Of a stretch of DNA of 36,584 nucleotides, positions 16,882 to 26,483 are shown in pieces. Location of the stretch: positions 1 through 36,584 of the forward strand of contig CACODD010000011.1 of the NCBI GenBank assembly GCA_902625895.1. The letters are read 5' to 3'. This DNA comes from an uncultured Alphaproteobacteria bacterium (lineage in GTDB: Bacteria; Pseudomonadota; Alphaproteobacteria; Methylaequorales; Methylaequoraceae). Under the pieces are notes generated by a model. It was given only the letters and a program-made list of their open reading frames with translations. It was not told where the DNA came from and made no database searches. Position 1 is the stretch's first letter; each line of letters starts with the position of its first letter. A program made the translations under genes and the position numbers.

Positions 16882-17931
16882 ATGAAAAAAAAAATTATAA
16901 CCTTTACTGCTCTTACTTTAATGTTAAGCAATCAATCTGAAGCTCGTGATCAAATTAAAATTGTTGGTTCTTCAACCGTTTATCCATTTGCAACCGTTGT
17001 TGCAGAGAGATTTGGTAAAACGAGTGGCTTCAAAACACCAGTTATAGAATCAACCGGCTCTGGTGGGGGGCTGAAGCTTTTTTGTAATGGATTAGGAACT
17101 CAACACCCAGACATAACCAATGCTTCAAGAAGAATAAAAATGAAAGAAGTAAAAAACTGCGAGAAAAATGGTGTTAAAGATATTACGGAAATAAAAATCG
17201 GATATGATGGAATTGCATTCGCTAATGCTAAATCTGGTCCAACCTTTGATTTGACATTAAGAGATCTTTATCTTGCTCTCGCAAAAGAAATTCCAGCTGA
17301 TACTGAGGGGGACGAAGTTAAAGCAAACCCCTTCAAAATGTGGAATGAAATTAATCCAAAACTCCCAGCGAAACCAATTGTAGTAATTGGTCCTCCGCCT
17401 ACTTCTGGGACTAGGGACGCTTTTAATGAACTTGCTATTGAAAAAGGATGCAAAACTTTTCCAGGTAGGAATGCTCTTAAAAAAAAGGACAAACAATTAT
17501 ATAAATCTCAGTGTAGAGCAATAAGAGAAGATGGATTATATGTTGAAGCAGGTGAAAATGATAATCTAATTATAGAAAAATTGGTAGCTAACCCTGACGC
17601 TTTAGGTGTATTTGGATATTCTTTTCTCGATCAGAATAAAGACAAAGTCAAAGCTTCAAAAGTTGACAATGTTTTTCCTGAGTTTGAAGCTATTTCATCC
17701 GGAGAATACCCAGTTTCTAGATCATTGTTCTTCTATGTGAAAAATGCTCATGCATCTGTTATACCTGGAGTCAAACAATATGTAAGAGAGTTTACATCAT
17801 CAAAGTCTATTGGGAATGAGGGATATCTTATTTCAAAAGGGTTAATTCCACTTCCAAAAAGTGAAAGAGCAAAGTTTGAGAAAGATGGTAAAACCCTTGC
17901 GAAATTTGATGAAAATTTGTTGAAAAAATAA
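16882..17931 (+). CDS. pstS: Phosphate ABC transporter, periplasmic phosphate-binding protein
   Basis: The high-affinity phosphate catcher of the Pst system. The signal peptide is residues 1-21 (ends SEA). Phosphate-binding elements typical of PstS are present: IVGSSTVYPFA (28-37), ESTGSGGGLKLF and PPTSGTRDAFNE. At 349 residues with these motifs it resembles the alphaproteobacterial/cyanobacterial (SphX-like) branch rather than E. coli PstS. It is the first gene of pstSCAB-phoU-phoB, preceded by a three-repeat Pho box and a good ribosome binding site, and pstC follows 12 bases after its stop. Confidence 0.95.
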   Translation: MKKKIITFTALTLMLSNQSEARDQIKIVGSSTVYPFATVVAERFGKTSGFKTPVIESTGSGGGLKLFCNGLGTQHPDITNASRRIKMKEVKNCEKNGVKDITEIKIGYDGIAFANAKSGPTFDLTLRDLYLALAKEIPADTEGDEVKANPFKMWNEINPKLPAKPIVVIGPPPTSGTRDAFNELAIEKGCKTFPGRNALKKKDKQLYKSQCRAIREDGLYVEAGENDNLIIEKLVANPDALGVFGYSFLDQNKDKVKASKVDNVFPEFEAISSGEYPVSRSLFFYVKNAHASVIPGVKQYVREFTSSKSIGNEGYLISKGLIPLPKSERAKFEKDGKTLAKFDENLLKK

Positions 17932-17943
17932 ACACAGTAATTT

Positions 17944-19329
17944 ATGGGGTTTTGGTCTTTCTTTTTTATTATAGTATTCCTGGGTTTAACAACTCAATGG
18001 TACGGAACTAATAAAGCTCTTAAATTAAACTCTAATATTAAAGAGGGACCAAAACTTCCATCATTACCTTCATATTATGGTGCCAACGCATTTTTGTGGT
18101 TGGTAATCTCAGTGTTATTTTTTTTGATTGTCTGGGTGTTCTCAAAGCCTCACATCCTAGACTATATTTTAATTCAAAACATTCCAAAAGCTCTAATAGA
18201 TGAGTTTGGTGGAACACCTAATATGCTAATTGATATTGTTAAGGCCACGGACATATCTAATATTTTTCCAGGAACAAACCCCATTATCATCGAGAATGCT
18301 TTATATTATAATAAAATCGACAAACTGAGTGATTCGATTGCGTATTCAATAATTCTTTTCGTTGGTTTAACTGTAAGTATTTTTTCAATAAATAGAATCT
18401 CATTTTTATTCAAGGCAAGGCAGGCAGTTGAAAAAACAAATATTAATTTGTTAATTTTGTGTTCTACAATTGCGATAATCGCAACAATAGGGATTATTCT
18501 TTCGCTGATTTTTGAAGCATTGAGATTTTTTGAAAAGGTAAATTTTTTTGATTTTCTTTTTGGATTTAACTGGAGTCCACAAACCGCTATTAGAGAGGGG
18601 CAAGTAGCCAGCGATGGGGCTTTTGGTGCAATTCCAATTTTTTCTGGGACACTTTTAATAACATTTGTTGCAATGTTTGTTGCTATTCCAATTGGTCTCT
18701 TTTCGGCTATTTATTTAGCCGAATACGCTAAACCTTCTGTACGGTCAACGTTTAAACCAATCCTTGAAATTTTAGCAGGTGTACCAACTGTAGTTTACGG
18801 ATTTTTTGCAGCAATAACTGTTGGCCCCTTTTTAAAGAATTTTGTTGGAGAATTTGGATTCACTATTGCTTCAGAAAGTGCTATTGCAGCTGGCGGTGTC
18901 ATGGGAATTATGATTATCCCTTTCATATCATCACTTTCAGATGATGTGATAAGAGCTGTACCTCAAAATCTTAGAGATGGGTCTTATGCCATGGGTGCAA
19001 CAAAATCTGAAACTGTAAAAAAAATTATTCTTCCAGCTGCACTTCCTGGAATAATGGGTGCAGTTTTATTGGCAATATCAAGGGCTATAGGTGAAACAAT
19101 GATTGTTGTAATGGCTGCTGGAATTGCTGCAAATCTAACACTTAATCCTTTTGAATCTGTAACAACAGTTACTGTACAGATTGTAACATTGTTAGTTGGT
19201 GATCAAGAATTTGATAGTGCAAAAACTCTGGCAGCATTTGCTTTAGGAATAACACTTTTTTTTGCTACATTATTTTTAAATATTGTCGCATTAAGGATTG
19301 TTCAAAAATATAGGGAAAAGTATGACTAA
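17944..19329 (+). CDS. pstC: Phosphate ABC transporter permease PstC
   Basis: An inner-membrane permease of 461 residues. The transport domain is in the C-terminal half with IPIGLFSAIYLAEYA, ILAGVPTVVYGFFA, and the cytoplasmic EAA-like loop DGSYAMGATKSETVKKIILPAALPGIMG that docks on PstB. The N-terminal ~200 residues hold additional membrane helices and a soluble segment, an extension usual in alphaproteobacterial PstC and absent from the ~320-residue E. coli protein. It follows pstS by 12 bases and overlaps pstA by eight. Confidence 0.94.
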   Translation: MGFWSFFFIIVFLGLTTQWYGTNKALKLNSNIKEGPKLPSLPSYYGANAFLWLVISVLFFLIVWVFSKPHILDYILIQNIPKALIDEFGGTPNMLIDIVKATDISNIFPGTNPIIIENALYYNKIDKLSDSIAYSIILFVGLTVSIFSINRISFLFKARQAVEKTNINLLILCSTIAIIATIGIILSLIFEALRFFEKVNFFDFLFGFNWSPQTAIREGQVASDGAFGAIPIFSGTLLITFVAMFVAIPIGLFSAIYLAEYAKPSVRSTFKPILEILAGVPTVVYGFFAAITVGPFLKNFVGEFGFTIASESAIAAGGVMGIMIIPFISSLSDDVIRAVPQNLRDGSYAMGATKSETVKKIILPAALPGIMGAVLLAISRAIGETMIVVMAAGIAANLTLNPFESVTTVTVQIVTLLVGDQEFDSAKTLAAFALGITLFFATLFLNIVALRIVQKYREKYD

Positions 19330-20599
19330 TAATTTAGATAGAGTCGAGTTATCACTTGTTGGAAGGAAAAGGAGTGAGCGATTGTTTAAGTTTTACGGCT
19401 TTCTTGGAATTTTGATAGCTTTTCTTTTCTTAATAACAATTCTATATTCGGTAATATCTCAAGGTCAAAAAGCTTTTTTCACAACATTTATAAAAGTAAA
19501 TATTTTTTTCGATTCTGAGATTATTGATCCACAAAATCAGAGAAATGATGAAGATATCAGATATGCAAATTTTAATAAGATTATAACAGAATCACTAAAG
19601 AAGAAATTTCCTGAAAATTTAAATAAAAATGATTCAAAAGAATTATCAAGCTTCATATCAAACTCTGAAGCTGATTATTTAAGTGAGTTTGTAGTCAAAA
19701 ACAAAGATTATATTGGAAAATATAAAAATATGTGGCTTCTTGCATCCTCAAATATTGACGTAATTGTTAAAAATCCTGAGATGGAAGATTTAGACGAAGA
19801 AGACAGATTAATCTCTGATAAGCAATTAGGATGGTTAAATCAAATAAGATTAAATAAAGAACTTAAAAAAGAACTAAATAAGAATTTTTTTACTAAAGCT
19901 GATTCTACTGAACCTGAACAAGCTGGAATTTGGGGGTCGCTAGTTGGATCTTTTTTAACACTTTTGATCACATTGATATTATCGTTTCCTGTTGCTGTAG
20001 CCGCTGGTGTTTTTCTTGAAGAACTTGCACCTAAAAATAAATTTACAGAATTTTTAGAAGTTAATATTAATAATCTCGCTGCTGTTCCTTCGATAATATT
20101 TGGACTTCTCGGTTTAGCTATTTTTCTAAATATTATGCATTTGCCGCGTTCAGCCCCTATTGTAGGGGGGATGGTTTTGGCATTAATGACTTTACCAACC
20201 ATAATAATTGCAACACGCTCATCGTTAAAAAGCGTTCCGCCTTCTATTAGAGAAGCAGCTATTGGGTTAGGAGCTACGCGATTTCAAAGTGTTGTTGACC
20301 ATGTTTTACCCCTTGCTATTCCTGGGATAATGACAGGTACAATAATTGGAATGTCAAGAGCTCTAGGTGAGTCTGCTCCTCTTTTAATGATTGGAATGGT
20401 AGCTTTCATTGTGGATGTTCCAACTACGTTCCTTGATTCCTCAACGGCTCTTCCAGTTCAAATCTATCTTTGGAAAAGCACTGCGGCAAGAGGTTTTGTG
20501 GAGTTAACGGCGGCAGGTGTAATTGTTTTATTAGTTTTTTTAATTCTCATGAACGGACTTGCTGTTTTTATTCGACAAAAATTTGAAAAAAAATGGTAA
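19322..20599 (+). CDS. pstA: Phosphate ABC transporter permease PstA
   Basis: The second Pst permease. The track starts at 19298, but the ATG at 19322 (ninth codon) makes an ATGACTAA overlap with the pstC stop and follows an AGGGA, so I prefer it (425 residues). After one membrane helix (about 25-45) comes a hydrophilic region of about 130 residues, matching the DUF3333 extension of alphaproteobacterial PstA. The permease domain follows with FPVAVAAGVFLEELAPK, AVPSIIFGLLGLA and the EAA loop REAAIGLGATRFQSVVDHVLPLA. It pairs with PstC to form the channel driven by PstB. pstB starts nine bases after its stop. Confidence 0.94.
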   Translation: MTNNLDRVELSLVGRKRSERLFKFYGFLGILIAFLFLITILYSVISQGQKAFFTTFIKVNIFFDSEIIDPQNQRNDEDIRYANFNKIITESLKKKFPENLNKNDSKELSSFISNSEADYLSEFVVKNKDYIGKYKNMWLLASSNIDVIVKNPEMEDLDEEDRLISDKQLGWLNQIRLNKELKKELNKNFFTKADSTEPEQAGIWGSLVGSFLTLLITLILSFPVAVAAGVFLEELAPKNKFTEFLEVNINNLAAVPSIIFGLLGLAIFLNIMHLPRSAPIVGGMVLALMTLPTIIIATRSSLKSVPPSIREAAIGLGATRFQSVVDHVLPLAIPGIMTGTIIGMSRALGESAPLLMIGMVAFIVDVPTTFLDSSTALPVQIYLWKSTAARGFVELTAAGVIVLLVFLILMNGLAVFIRQKFEKKW

Positions 20600-20608
20600 T
20601 ATAAATCT

Positions 20609-21373
20609 GTGGCAGAAAAGATAAAAATATCAACAAAAAAGGTGAACGTTTTTTATGGCGATAAAAAAGCTTTGGAAAACATAAATTTAGAAATACCAGA
20701 AAAAAAAGTTACTTCTCTGATTGGTCCAAGTGGTTGCGGAAAATCAACTTTCATAAGATGCTTGAATAGAATGAACGACACAATAGATATTTGTAGAATT
20801 GAGGGAAAGATCATAATTGATAATGAGGACATCTATTCGAAAGAAATTGACCCTGTACTTCTGAGAGCAAAAGTTGGTATGGTTTTTCAAAAACCCAATC
20901 CATTTCCAAAATCAATTTTTGAAAATGTTGCCTACGGCCCAAGAATTCATGGGCTTGCTAAGAGTGATGATGAGCTCGATGAACTAGTAACTCAGAGTCT
21001 TGTCAAAGCAGGATTATTCCAAGAAATAAAAGACAGAATTCATGAACCCGGAACCTCTTTATCAGGAGGGCAGCAACAAAGACTTTGTATTGCAAGGACA
21101 ATAGCAATAAGCCCTCAGATTATTTTAATGGATGAACCATGCTCAGCTTTGGATCCAATTGCAACCGCCGTTATTGAGGAGCTAATCGACGAGCTAGCTA
21201 AAAACTTTACTATCGTAATAGTAACGCACTCTATGCAGCAAGCTGCGAGAGTTTCGCAACAGACTGCTTTTTTTCATATGGGAAATTTAATTGAAGTAGG
21301 TCTCACAGATCAGATCTTTTCAACACCGAGCCAGAAAAAAACTCAAGATTATATCACAGGAAAAATAGGGTAA
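20609..21373 (+). CDS. pstB: Phosphate ABC transporter ATP-binding protein PstB
   Basis: The ATPase that powers phosphate import. Walker A is GPSGCGKST (39-47), Q-loop [11 protein letters not shown], signature LSGGQQQR (151-158) and Walker [14 protein letters not shown] (171-183). At 254 residues it is full length. The start is GTG; no upstream ATG in frame gives the usual N-terminus. Only nine bases separate it from pstA and two from phoU. Confidence 0.97.
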   Translation: MAEKIKISTKKVNVFYGDKKALENINLEIPEKKVTSLIGPSGCGKSTFIRCLNRMNDTIDICRIEGKIIIDNEDIYSKEIDPVLLRAKVGMVFQKPNPFPKSIFENVAYGPRIHGLAKSDDELDELVTQSLVKAGLFQEIKDRIHEPGTSLSGGQQQRLCIARTIAISPQIILMDEPCSALDPIATAVIEELIDELAKNFTIVIVTHSMQQAARVSQQTAFFHMGNLIEVGLTDQIFSTPSQKKTQDYITGKIG

Positions 21374-21375
21374 TT

Positions 21376-22029
21376 GTGAAGGAACATATTGTAACAACCT
21401 ACGATGAAGATTTAAATTCTTTAAAAAGCAACCTTACTAAAATGGGTTTAAATGTTGAGAAACAAATCTACAACGCTGTTGATTTAACTAAAATAATTAA
21501 CATTTCAAAAGCTAAAGAAGTTATTAATAATGATAAAGAAATTGACGCATTAGAAAAAAAAATAAGAGGTTTTGCGACTATAACTTTATCCAAAAGACAA
21601 CCTCTTGCAGACGATCTTAGGCAGATTATTATTTCTCTAAAAATATCAAGTATACTAGAACGCATTGGTGATCATGCATCAAACGTAGCTGGAAGGATAT
21701 TATCAGTAAAAAAGGCTCCAGATAAATATATAACTGACTCTATACATCAACTTGGCATTTTAGTTTTGAAAAACTTTTCTACAGCTTTAAGCGCATATGA
21801 TCAAGAATCAAAAAAAATCGCACAATCTGTTCCTACTGAAGACATTACAATTAACTCTGTATATGAAACTTGTTTCAGAGAACATTTACATTTAATGATG
21901 GAAGATAGAGACATAATTGGGTTTTGTACACAAATGTTATTTATCGCTAAAGAATTAGAAAGAATTGGAGATCTATCAAAAGTAATATCAAAAGAAGTTA
22001 TTTATAATCTTCAAGGTACTCTTAAATAA
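21376..22029 (+). CDS. phoU: Phosphate transport regulator PhoU
   Basis: A cytoplasmic all-helical regulator of 217 residues made of two three-helix repeats. The metal-binding repeat motifs are SSILERIGDHASN and AKELERIGDLSKV. PhoU links PstB and PhoR so that PhoR stays off when phosphate is plentiful. The start codon is GTG, two bases after the pstB stop. Its TAA stop is followed directly by the phoB ATG. Confidence 0.95.
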   Translation: MKEHIVTTYDEDLNSLKSNLTKMGLNVEKQIYNAVDLTKIINISKAKEVINNDKEIDALEKKIRGFATITLSKRQPLADDLRQIIISLKISSILERIGDHASNVAGRILSVKKAPDKYITDSIHQLGILVLKNFSTALSAYDQESKKIAQSVPTEDITINSVYETCFREHLHLMMEDRDIIGFCTQMLFIAKELERIGDLSKVISKEVIYNLQGTLK

Positions 22030-22719
22030 ATGGAAACAAAAAAAACAATTCTTGTGGTTGAGGATGATAAATCATTACTACCAATGATTACCTACAATAT
22101 TGAAAAAAACGGATTTAAGGTAAAATCAGCCACTAACGGCGAAGATGCATTATTGTTAATTAAAGAAAAAATTCCGTCATTGGCTATATTTGATTGGATG
22201 ATTCCTGAACCAAATGGATTAGAGCTTTGTAAAATTCTGCGAAGAAAACAAGAAACAAGTAATTTACCGATTATAATGTTAACTGCCAAAGAGGAAGAGG
22301 AAGACAGAATAAGGGGTTTGGAATATGGGGCTGATGATTACATATCAAAACCTTTTAGTCCCGCAGAACTTATTGCAAGAATAAAAGCCCTTATTAGAAG
22401 ATCAACTTCTACACAAAACAACATATTAGAGTTTGAAGACATTAAAATTTTCGATAATGAACATAAAGTATTCAGAGGAAAGACGAGAGTTCACCTTGGA
22501 CCCACAGAATATAATCTTTTAAAGCATTTAATGGAAAACCCTTGCAGAGTATTTTCAAGAGAACAACTTCTAGATTCTGTTTGGGGAAACGGAATTTATG
22601 TTGAACGAAGAACTGTCGACACTCACATAAGAAGGCTTAGAAAATCATTAAATTTCGAAGGGAAAAAAAACTTTATAAGAACTATTAGGTCCACTGGCTA
22701 CTCTATTGATAAAGATTAG
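22030..22719 (+). CDS. phoB: Phosphate regulon response regulator PhoB
   Basis: An OmpR/PhoB-class transcription factor of 229 residues. The receiver domain (1-120) has acidic E11/D12/D13, phospho-acceptor D55 in FDWMIPEPNG, T85 and K107 in SKPF. The winged-helix domain (about 130-227) ends GVERRTVDTHIRRLRKSL and IRTIRSTGYS, typical of PhoB. It is the expected protein binding the Pho boxes before the porin and pstS. It abuts phoU with no gap, so it is cotranscribed and, given the pstS Pho box, probably autoregulated. Confidence 0.95.
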   Translation: METKKTILVVEDDKSLLPMITYNIEKNGFKVKSATNGEDALLLIKEKIPSLAIFDWMIPEPNGLELCKILRRKQETSNLPIIMLTAKEEEEDRIRGLEYGADDYISKPFSPAELIARIKALIRRSTSTQNNILEFEDIKIFDNEHKVFRGKTRVHLGPTEYNLLKHLMENPCRVFSREQLLDSVWGNGIYVERRTVDTHIRRLRKSLNFEGKKNFIRTIRSTGYSIDKD

Positions 22720-22770
22720 ACTTGTGATAATATTAAAAAATGAGGAGAATAGAGATTAAGGAAATCTTTA

Positions 22771-24660
22771 GTGCAAAGAGTAAAATATAAAGACGGCATC
22801 TCAATAATTGTTACGTTATATAATAAAGAAGAATATATTCTACAAACTTTAAACTCCGCTACAAACCAATTTGAAGAATCTGAAAAATATCAAGTCATCG
22901 TTGTAGATGACGGTTCAAAAGACCGTTCATATAAAATTGCAAAGGATTTCCTTAGAAAAAAAAAAATAGATTACAAAATTTTTTCTCAAAGAAATACCGG
23001 ACCAAGTATCGCGACAAATAATGCTCTCAAGTTTGTCAAATATTCCTATATCAAACTTTTAGATGGGGACGATATACTCGCTCCAGATAGTTTGAAATAT
23101 ATGAAATCACAAATGCAAAAAAAAGATATTGATCTTTTGTATGGTGGTTGGGATTGGAGTCCAGATCCTAATAAATATAATTTCATAAATAAAAAGCCTG
23201 AATCCTTAGAAATTCAAAATGCATTTGAAAAGTTTGTTGTAAATGGTTGGGGTGGATCGAGCAATCTCATGATTAGAACCGAAACTATTTTAGAGGTTAA
23301 GGGCTGCGATGAAACTGTTTTTGTTCAAGATTATTCACTTCCGCTTCGTGTCGCTGGAAATCAATATATTTCAAAAACCTCCAGAACGTTCAATGTTTTT
23401 TCTACTGAGAAAATTATATGTGTTGGGCCTTCTTTCATAAAAGAAAGAATAATGAGTAATAATGCTCAAACACTTTATGACCTATCAATAGCAACTCTTA
23501 ATTTTTTAGAAAAGGCAACATTTGTAAATAAAGCATTAAAAAGGAGGGCACTAAGAAAGATAATTGCACGGTGTTTATCTTGGAGAAGAAGAGTAAATAA
23601 AGAGAAATTTTTAAATAAATTTCTTCTTACATATTTTTTCAGCAAAGTAAACCCAATGATTGATCCTAAAGTTGTTCGTTATTACGTATACAGAACTTGG
23701 ATCTCTAATGAAGAAATAAGAAAAATCCCAAAAAAGGATAAATCGAAAGTAAAAATTTTAGTTTATGTTGGATTAGACTTACTGGGAGATGCATTGTTGA
23801 AGTTACCTCTTCTTAAATGTCTTAGAAAAATATTTCCTAATGCACAAATAACCTGGTTGGCAGGAAAAGGAAATTCAATTTTTAAAACCGAGCTAAGCCC
23901 TATTGCTATAGGCCTCATAGATAATATTTATGAAGAAGATTTTGGTTCAAATATTCTTGATTTATTTAAAAAAAATAAATTTGAAACTTATGATATCGTT
24001 ATAGATACACAAAAAAGATTTTTAACCACCCTTATCTTACAAAAAATTAAAACTAAAATTTTTGTTTCTTCATGTGCAAATTACTTGTTTTCTGATTTAA
24101 TTCCAGAAAATCCCGACGAAAAAAATATTAGTCAACACTTAGTAAATCTCTCTGAAGTTCTCAGTCCCTCAAAAGTCAAATTTTCAAATCTTAACAATAA
24201 TGTTAATAACAATAAAATTGCTATTTGTCCCGGTGCTTCTGTTATTTGGAAACGATGGGCTTTTGAAAATTTCATTGATATTGCAGAACATTTAATTAGA
24301 AGGAATCTTCTTCCAATCTTTGTTTTAGGCCCGAAAGAAAATGATCTCGAAAGAAATTTAATTAGAGAGTTTGGGGGGAAGATAAAAATTTTCAAAAGCG
24401 ATAATCCAATGGAAACAATTAAAATTGTAAAAAATTGCAAAGCAGGGATAAGTAATGATACAGGGTGTGGACATTTAATTTCCTCAACTGGAACTCCAAC
24501 ATTAACTCTGTTTGGACCGACAAATTCTGAAAAGTTTTCTCCAATTGGCAACCCTCTTCATGTTTCAATATCTTCTCAAAAGACCTTTAAATCTAAAAAT
24601 ATTAATGCTATTCCTGTTAACTTGGTATTAAGAAAATTAAAAACTATAATCGATTATTAA
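22771..24660 (+). CDS. Two-domain glycosyltransferase: GT2 fused to GT9 (heptosyltransferase-like)
   Basis: A single uninterrupted 629-residue ORF. Residues about 8-210 are a GT-A fold family 2 enzyme: SIIVTLYNKEEY, VVDDGSKDRS (DDG 46-48) and the metal motif LLDGDD (98-101). Residues about 328-629 are a GT-B fold family 9 enzyme: VYVGLDLLGDALLKLPLLK, ICPGASVIWKRWAFE and SNDTGCGHLISSTGTPTLTLFGPT, as in ADP-heptose:LPS heptosyltransferases. Residues 210-328, basic and helical, link them. The product probably adds two sugars to LPS core or another surface glycan; the sugars are not readable from sequence. The start is GTG after AAGGAAA, 51 bases past phoB; a nearby ATG is in another frame. No sugar-nucleotide genes are adjacent. 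Cotranscription with phoB is possible, as no terminator is seen between them. Confidence 0.85.
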   Translation: MQRVKYKDGISIIVTLYNKEEYILQTLNSATNQFEESEKYQVIVVDDGSKDRSYKIAKDFLRKKKIDYKIFSQRNTGPSIATNNALKFVKYSYIKLLDGDDILAPDSLKYMKSQMQKKDIDLLYGGWDWSPDPNKYNFINKKPESLEIQNAFEKFVVNGWGGSSNLMIRTETILEVKGCDETVFVQDYSLPLRVAGNQYISKTSRTFNVFSTEKIICVGPSFIKERIMSNNAQTLYDLSIATLNFLEKATFVNKALKRRALRKIIARCLSWRRRVNKEKFLNKFLLTYFFSKVNPMIDPKVVRYYVYRTWISNEEIRKIPKKDKSKVKILVYVGLDLLGDALLKLPLLKCLRKIFPNAQITWLAGKGNSIFKTELSPIAIGLIDNIYEEDFGSNILDLFKKNKFETYDIVIDTQKRFLTTLILQKIKTKIFVSSCANYLFSDLIPENPDEKNISQHLVNLSEVLSPSKVKFSNLNNNVNNNKIAICPGASVIWKRWAFENFIDIAEHLIRRNLLPIFVLGPKENDLERNLIREFGGKIKIFKSDNPMETIKIVKNCKAGISNDTGCGHLISSTGTPTLTLFGPTNSEKFSPIGNPLHVSISSQKTFKSKNINAIPVNLVLRKLKTIIDY

Positions 24661-24707
24661 AGAGTCCAAAATAATAGTATAACCCACTTTATGAAATTAT
24701 CTTGCTC

Positions 24708-24935
24708 ATGAATAAAATTGCAGAAGTAAATAAATGGATAGGTACCATTCTTGTCTTAAGTGGTATACTTTTGACAAACCTTAATTATTATCCTTTAAAT
24801 ATTTTCTTACATGGTTCAGGTGTAATATTCTGGAGTGTTAGCGGCTATCTATTAAGAGATAAAGCGATTCTCACAAATTTTGGTTTTCAAATACCAATTT
24901 TTGCATTTGGAATAATTAACTTTTTTTTTAACTAG
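24708..24935 (+). CDS. Small hypothetical membrane protein
   Basis: Seventy-five residues from ATG 24708; the track's TTG six bases earlier adds only two residues. Three hydrophobic stretches can be seen: WIGTILVLSGILLTNL, IFLHGSGVIFWSVSGYLL and FQIPIFAFGIINFFF. The pattern of small membrane helices with conserved-looking Gly, Asn and Trp suggests a real gene rather than chance, but I do not know its function. It comes 47 bases after the glycosyltransferase. Its TAG stop shares the palindrome CTAG with the stop of the convergent kinase gene. Confidence 0.6.
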   Translation: MNKIAEVNKWIGTILVLSGILLTNLNYYPLNIFLHGSGVIFWSVSGYLLRDKAILTNFGFQIPIFAFGIINFFFN

Positions 24936-25900
24936 TCAGCCAAACTACTTAAAGTCTCTTCTGTTAGTCTTGCTCCGTATTGCTGAATGATCAATGACGC
25001 AACTTTGCAACCAAATGAAGCAGATTTTTTTGGTGACTCTCCTTTTAATAACTTGTATAAAAATCCAGCAGCAAACATATCTCCAGCTCCTGTGGTGTCT
25101 AATACAGATTCAACTTTGAATGAAGGTATTATTTCAGATCCATGAGAATCAACAACTTCAACACCCTTATCACCCATTGTTTTAAGTAAAATTTCAACTG
25201 TCTCTGTTTTTAAAAAATTTAATAAATTATTGTTACCTAATAATTCTTTAAATTCATGTTCATTACCTATTAAAATATTTATCTCAGACTTTAATAATTT
25301 AAGAAAATCATCTCTGTACATCTTCACTAAGTTTGGATCAGATAGCGAAAAAACTATTTTAATTTTTTTAATCTTCGCAATTTCGATAGCCTTAAAGATT
25401 GCCTCTCTTGCACTTTCTGAACTCCATAAGTAGCCTTCAATTAATAAATAATCTATATCATTAAAAAAATCAGATTTTATATCCTCTTCTCCAAGAGTTG
25501 TGCTCGCTCCTAAGAAAGTTTGCATTGAGCGTTCACCGTCCGGTGAAACAAAAACTATACATCTTGCAGTCGGCAAACCCTGAGTAGATTGTTTGCAAAG
25601 AAATTTAGTTTTAGTTTTTTCCATATCTGAAATAAATTCGTCGCCAAGCTCATCGTCTCTGACTTTTCCACAGAAAAATGAATTTAATCCTAGAAGTGAG
25701 ATTCCCACCATTGTATTTGCAACTGACCCGCCAGAATCTTTTTTTATTGGGTTAATTTCTTTTAAACTCCTATCAGATACATTCTGATCTACCAATGTCA
25801 TAGCCCCTTTTGTTAAATTTGCACTTTCAAGAAAATCGTCTGAAACAGAGGACACAATATCTAAAACAGCATTTCCCATTCCTAAAATTTTTTTATTCAT
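24932..25900 (-). CDS. PfkB-family carbohydrate kinase, adenosine kinase-like
   Basis: A ribokinase-fold cytoplasmic kinase. The track starts at 25951, but ATG 25900 follows AAGGAAAAG and gives the family start MNKKILGMGNAVLDIV, so I use it (322 residues). PfkB signature 1 is near GGSVANTMVGISLLG, and signature 2 is LDTTGAGDMFAAGFL with catalytic Asp274. LVDQ near residue 36 and overall length match the proteins annotated as adenosine kinases in alphaproteobacteria, which recycle adenosine (for example from S-adenosylhomocysteine) to AMP. Sugar specificity in this superfamily is hard to read, so the nucleoside is a moderate-confidence inference. It is divergent from the DUF2244 gene and convergent with the small membrane protein. 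Confidence 0.82.
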   Translation of the reverse strand: MNKKILGMGNAVLDIVSSVSDDFLESANLTKGAMTLVDQNVSDRSLKEINPIKKDSGGSVANTMVGISLLGLNSFFCGKVRDDELGDEFISDMEKTKTKFLCKQSTQGLPTARCIVFVSPDGERSMQTFLGASTTLGEEDIKSDFFNDIDYLLIEGYLWSSESAREAIFKAIEIAKIKKIKIVFSLSDPNLVKMYRDDFLKLLKSEINILIGNEHEFKELLGNNNLLNFLKTETVEILLKTMGDKGVEVVDSHGSEIIPSFKVESVLDTTGAGDMFAAGFLYKLLKGESPKKSASFGCKVASLIIQQYGARLTEETLSSLAD

Positions 25901-26006
25901 AAAATCTTTTCCTTTATAATTTAAATTTAGATAGTATAGAATTTCAAACATATTTCACAGAAATTTAACTTTAAAAAATAAAAAAAATTATTTATATATT
26001 ACTACT

Positions 26007-26483
26007 ATGGAAAAAACTTTTCTGGACATAACTGTACTTCCTTACAGAAGCTTATCCAAAAAAGGATTCAGAAACTTAATGCTTATTGTCTCATTAATTT
26101 TTTTTCTCGTTGGGGTTTTCTTCTGGTATATAGGAGCATGGCCAGTTTTCGGTTTTTTAGGGTTAGACGTATTACTTCTATACTATGCCTTTAAAATAAA
26201 CTACAAATCTGGTGAAATTTTTGAAACTGTCAAAATTATTCAACAAAACCTTCTAATTACGCGAAATTTTCCATCTGGGAAAAAACAAACCTGGAACCTT
26301 GAACCTTATTGGACAAAAGTTGAGATATCTAATCCAGCAAAACACCAACATAATTTAATAGTAAAGTCTAAAGACAAGGTCGTTCTTCTAGGTTCATTTC
26401 TAAATTATAATGATAAAAGGAAACTTCTCACACAAATCGAGTCTGCTTTACAACTTTTAAATAACAAAATGAGTAAGATCTGA
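26007..26483 (+). CDS. DUF2244 family membrane protein
   Basis: At 158 residues with two adjacent membrane helices (about 24-40 and 45-62) after a short N-terminal segment 'LPYRSLSKKGFRNLM', and a C-terminal soluble beta-rich part (VKIIQQNLLITRNFPSGKKQTWNLEPYW, then a late KVVLLGSFLN). This is the layout and wording of DUF2244, an integral membrane family of unknown function common in alphaproteobacteria. Its TGA is overlapped by the first possible codon of the next gene, suggesting coupling with the exporter. Confidence 0.82.
   Translation: MEKTFLDITVLPYRSLSKKGFRNLMLIVSLIFFLVGVFFWYIGAWPVFGFLGLDVLLLYYAFKINYKSGEIFETVKIIQQNLLITRNFPSGKKQTWNLEPYWTKVEISNPAKHQHNLIVKSKDKVVLLGSFLNYNDKRKLLTQIESALQLLNNKMSKI

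Noticed and set aside
19840-20202. 120-residue minus-strand ORF
   Set aside because: Opposite-strand shadow of pstA.
22755-22771. Hairpin GAGATT / AATCTT with the AAGGA ribosome binding site in its loop before the glycosyltransferase
   Set aside because: Only five or six AT-rich pairs; likely too weak to regulate and expected by chance.
24132-24551. 139-residue minus-strand ORF
   Set aside because: Opposite-strand shadow of the GT9 domain.
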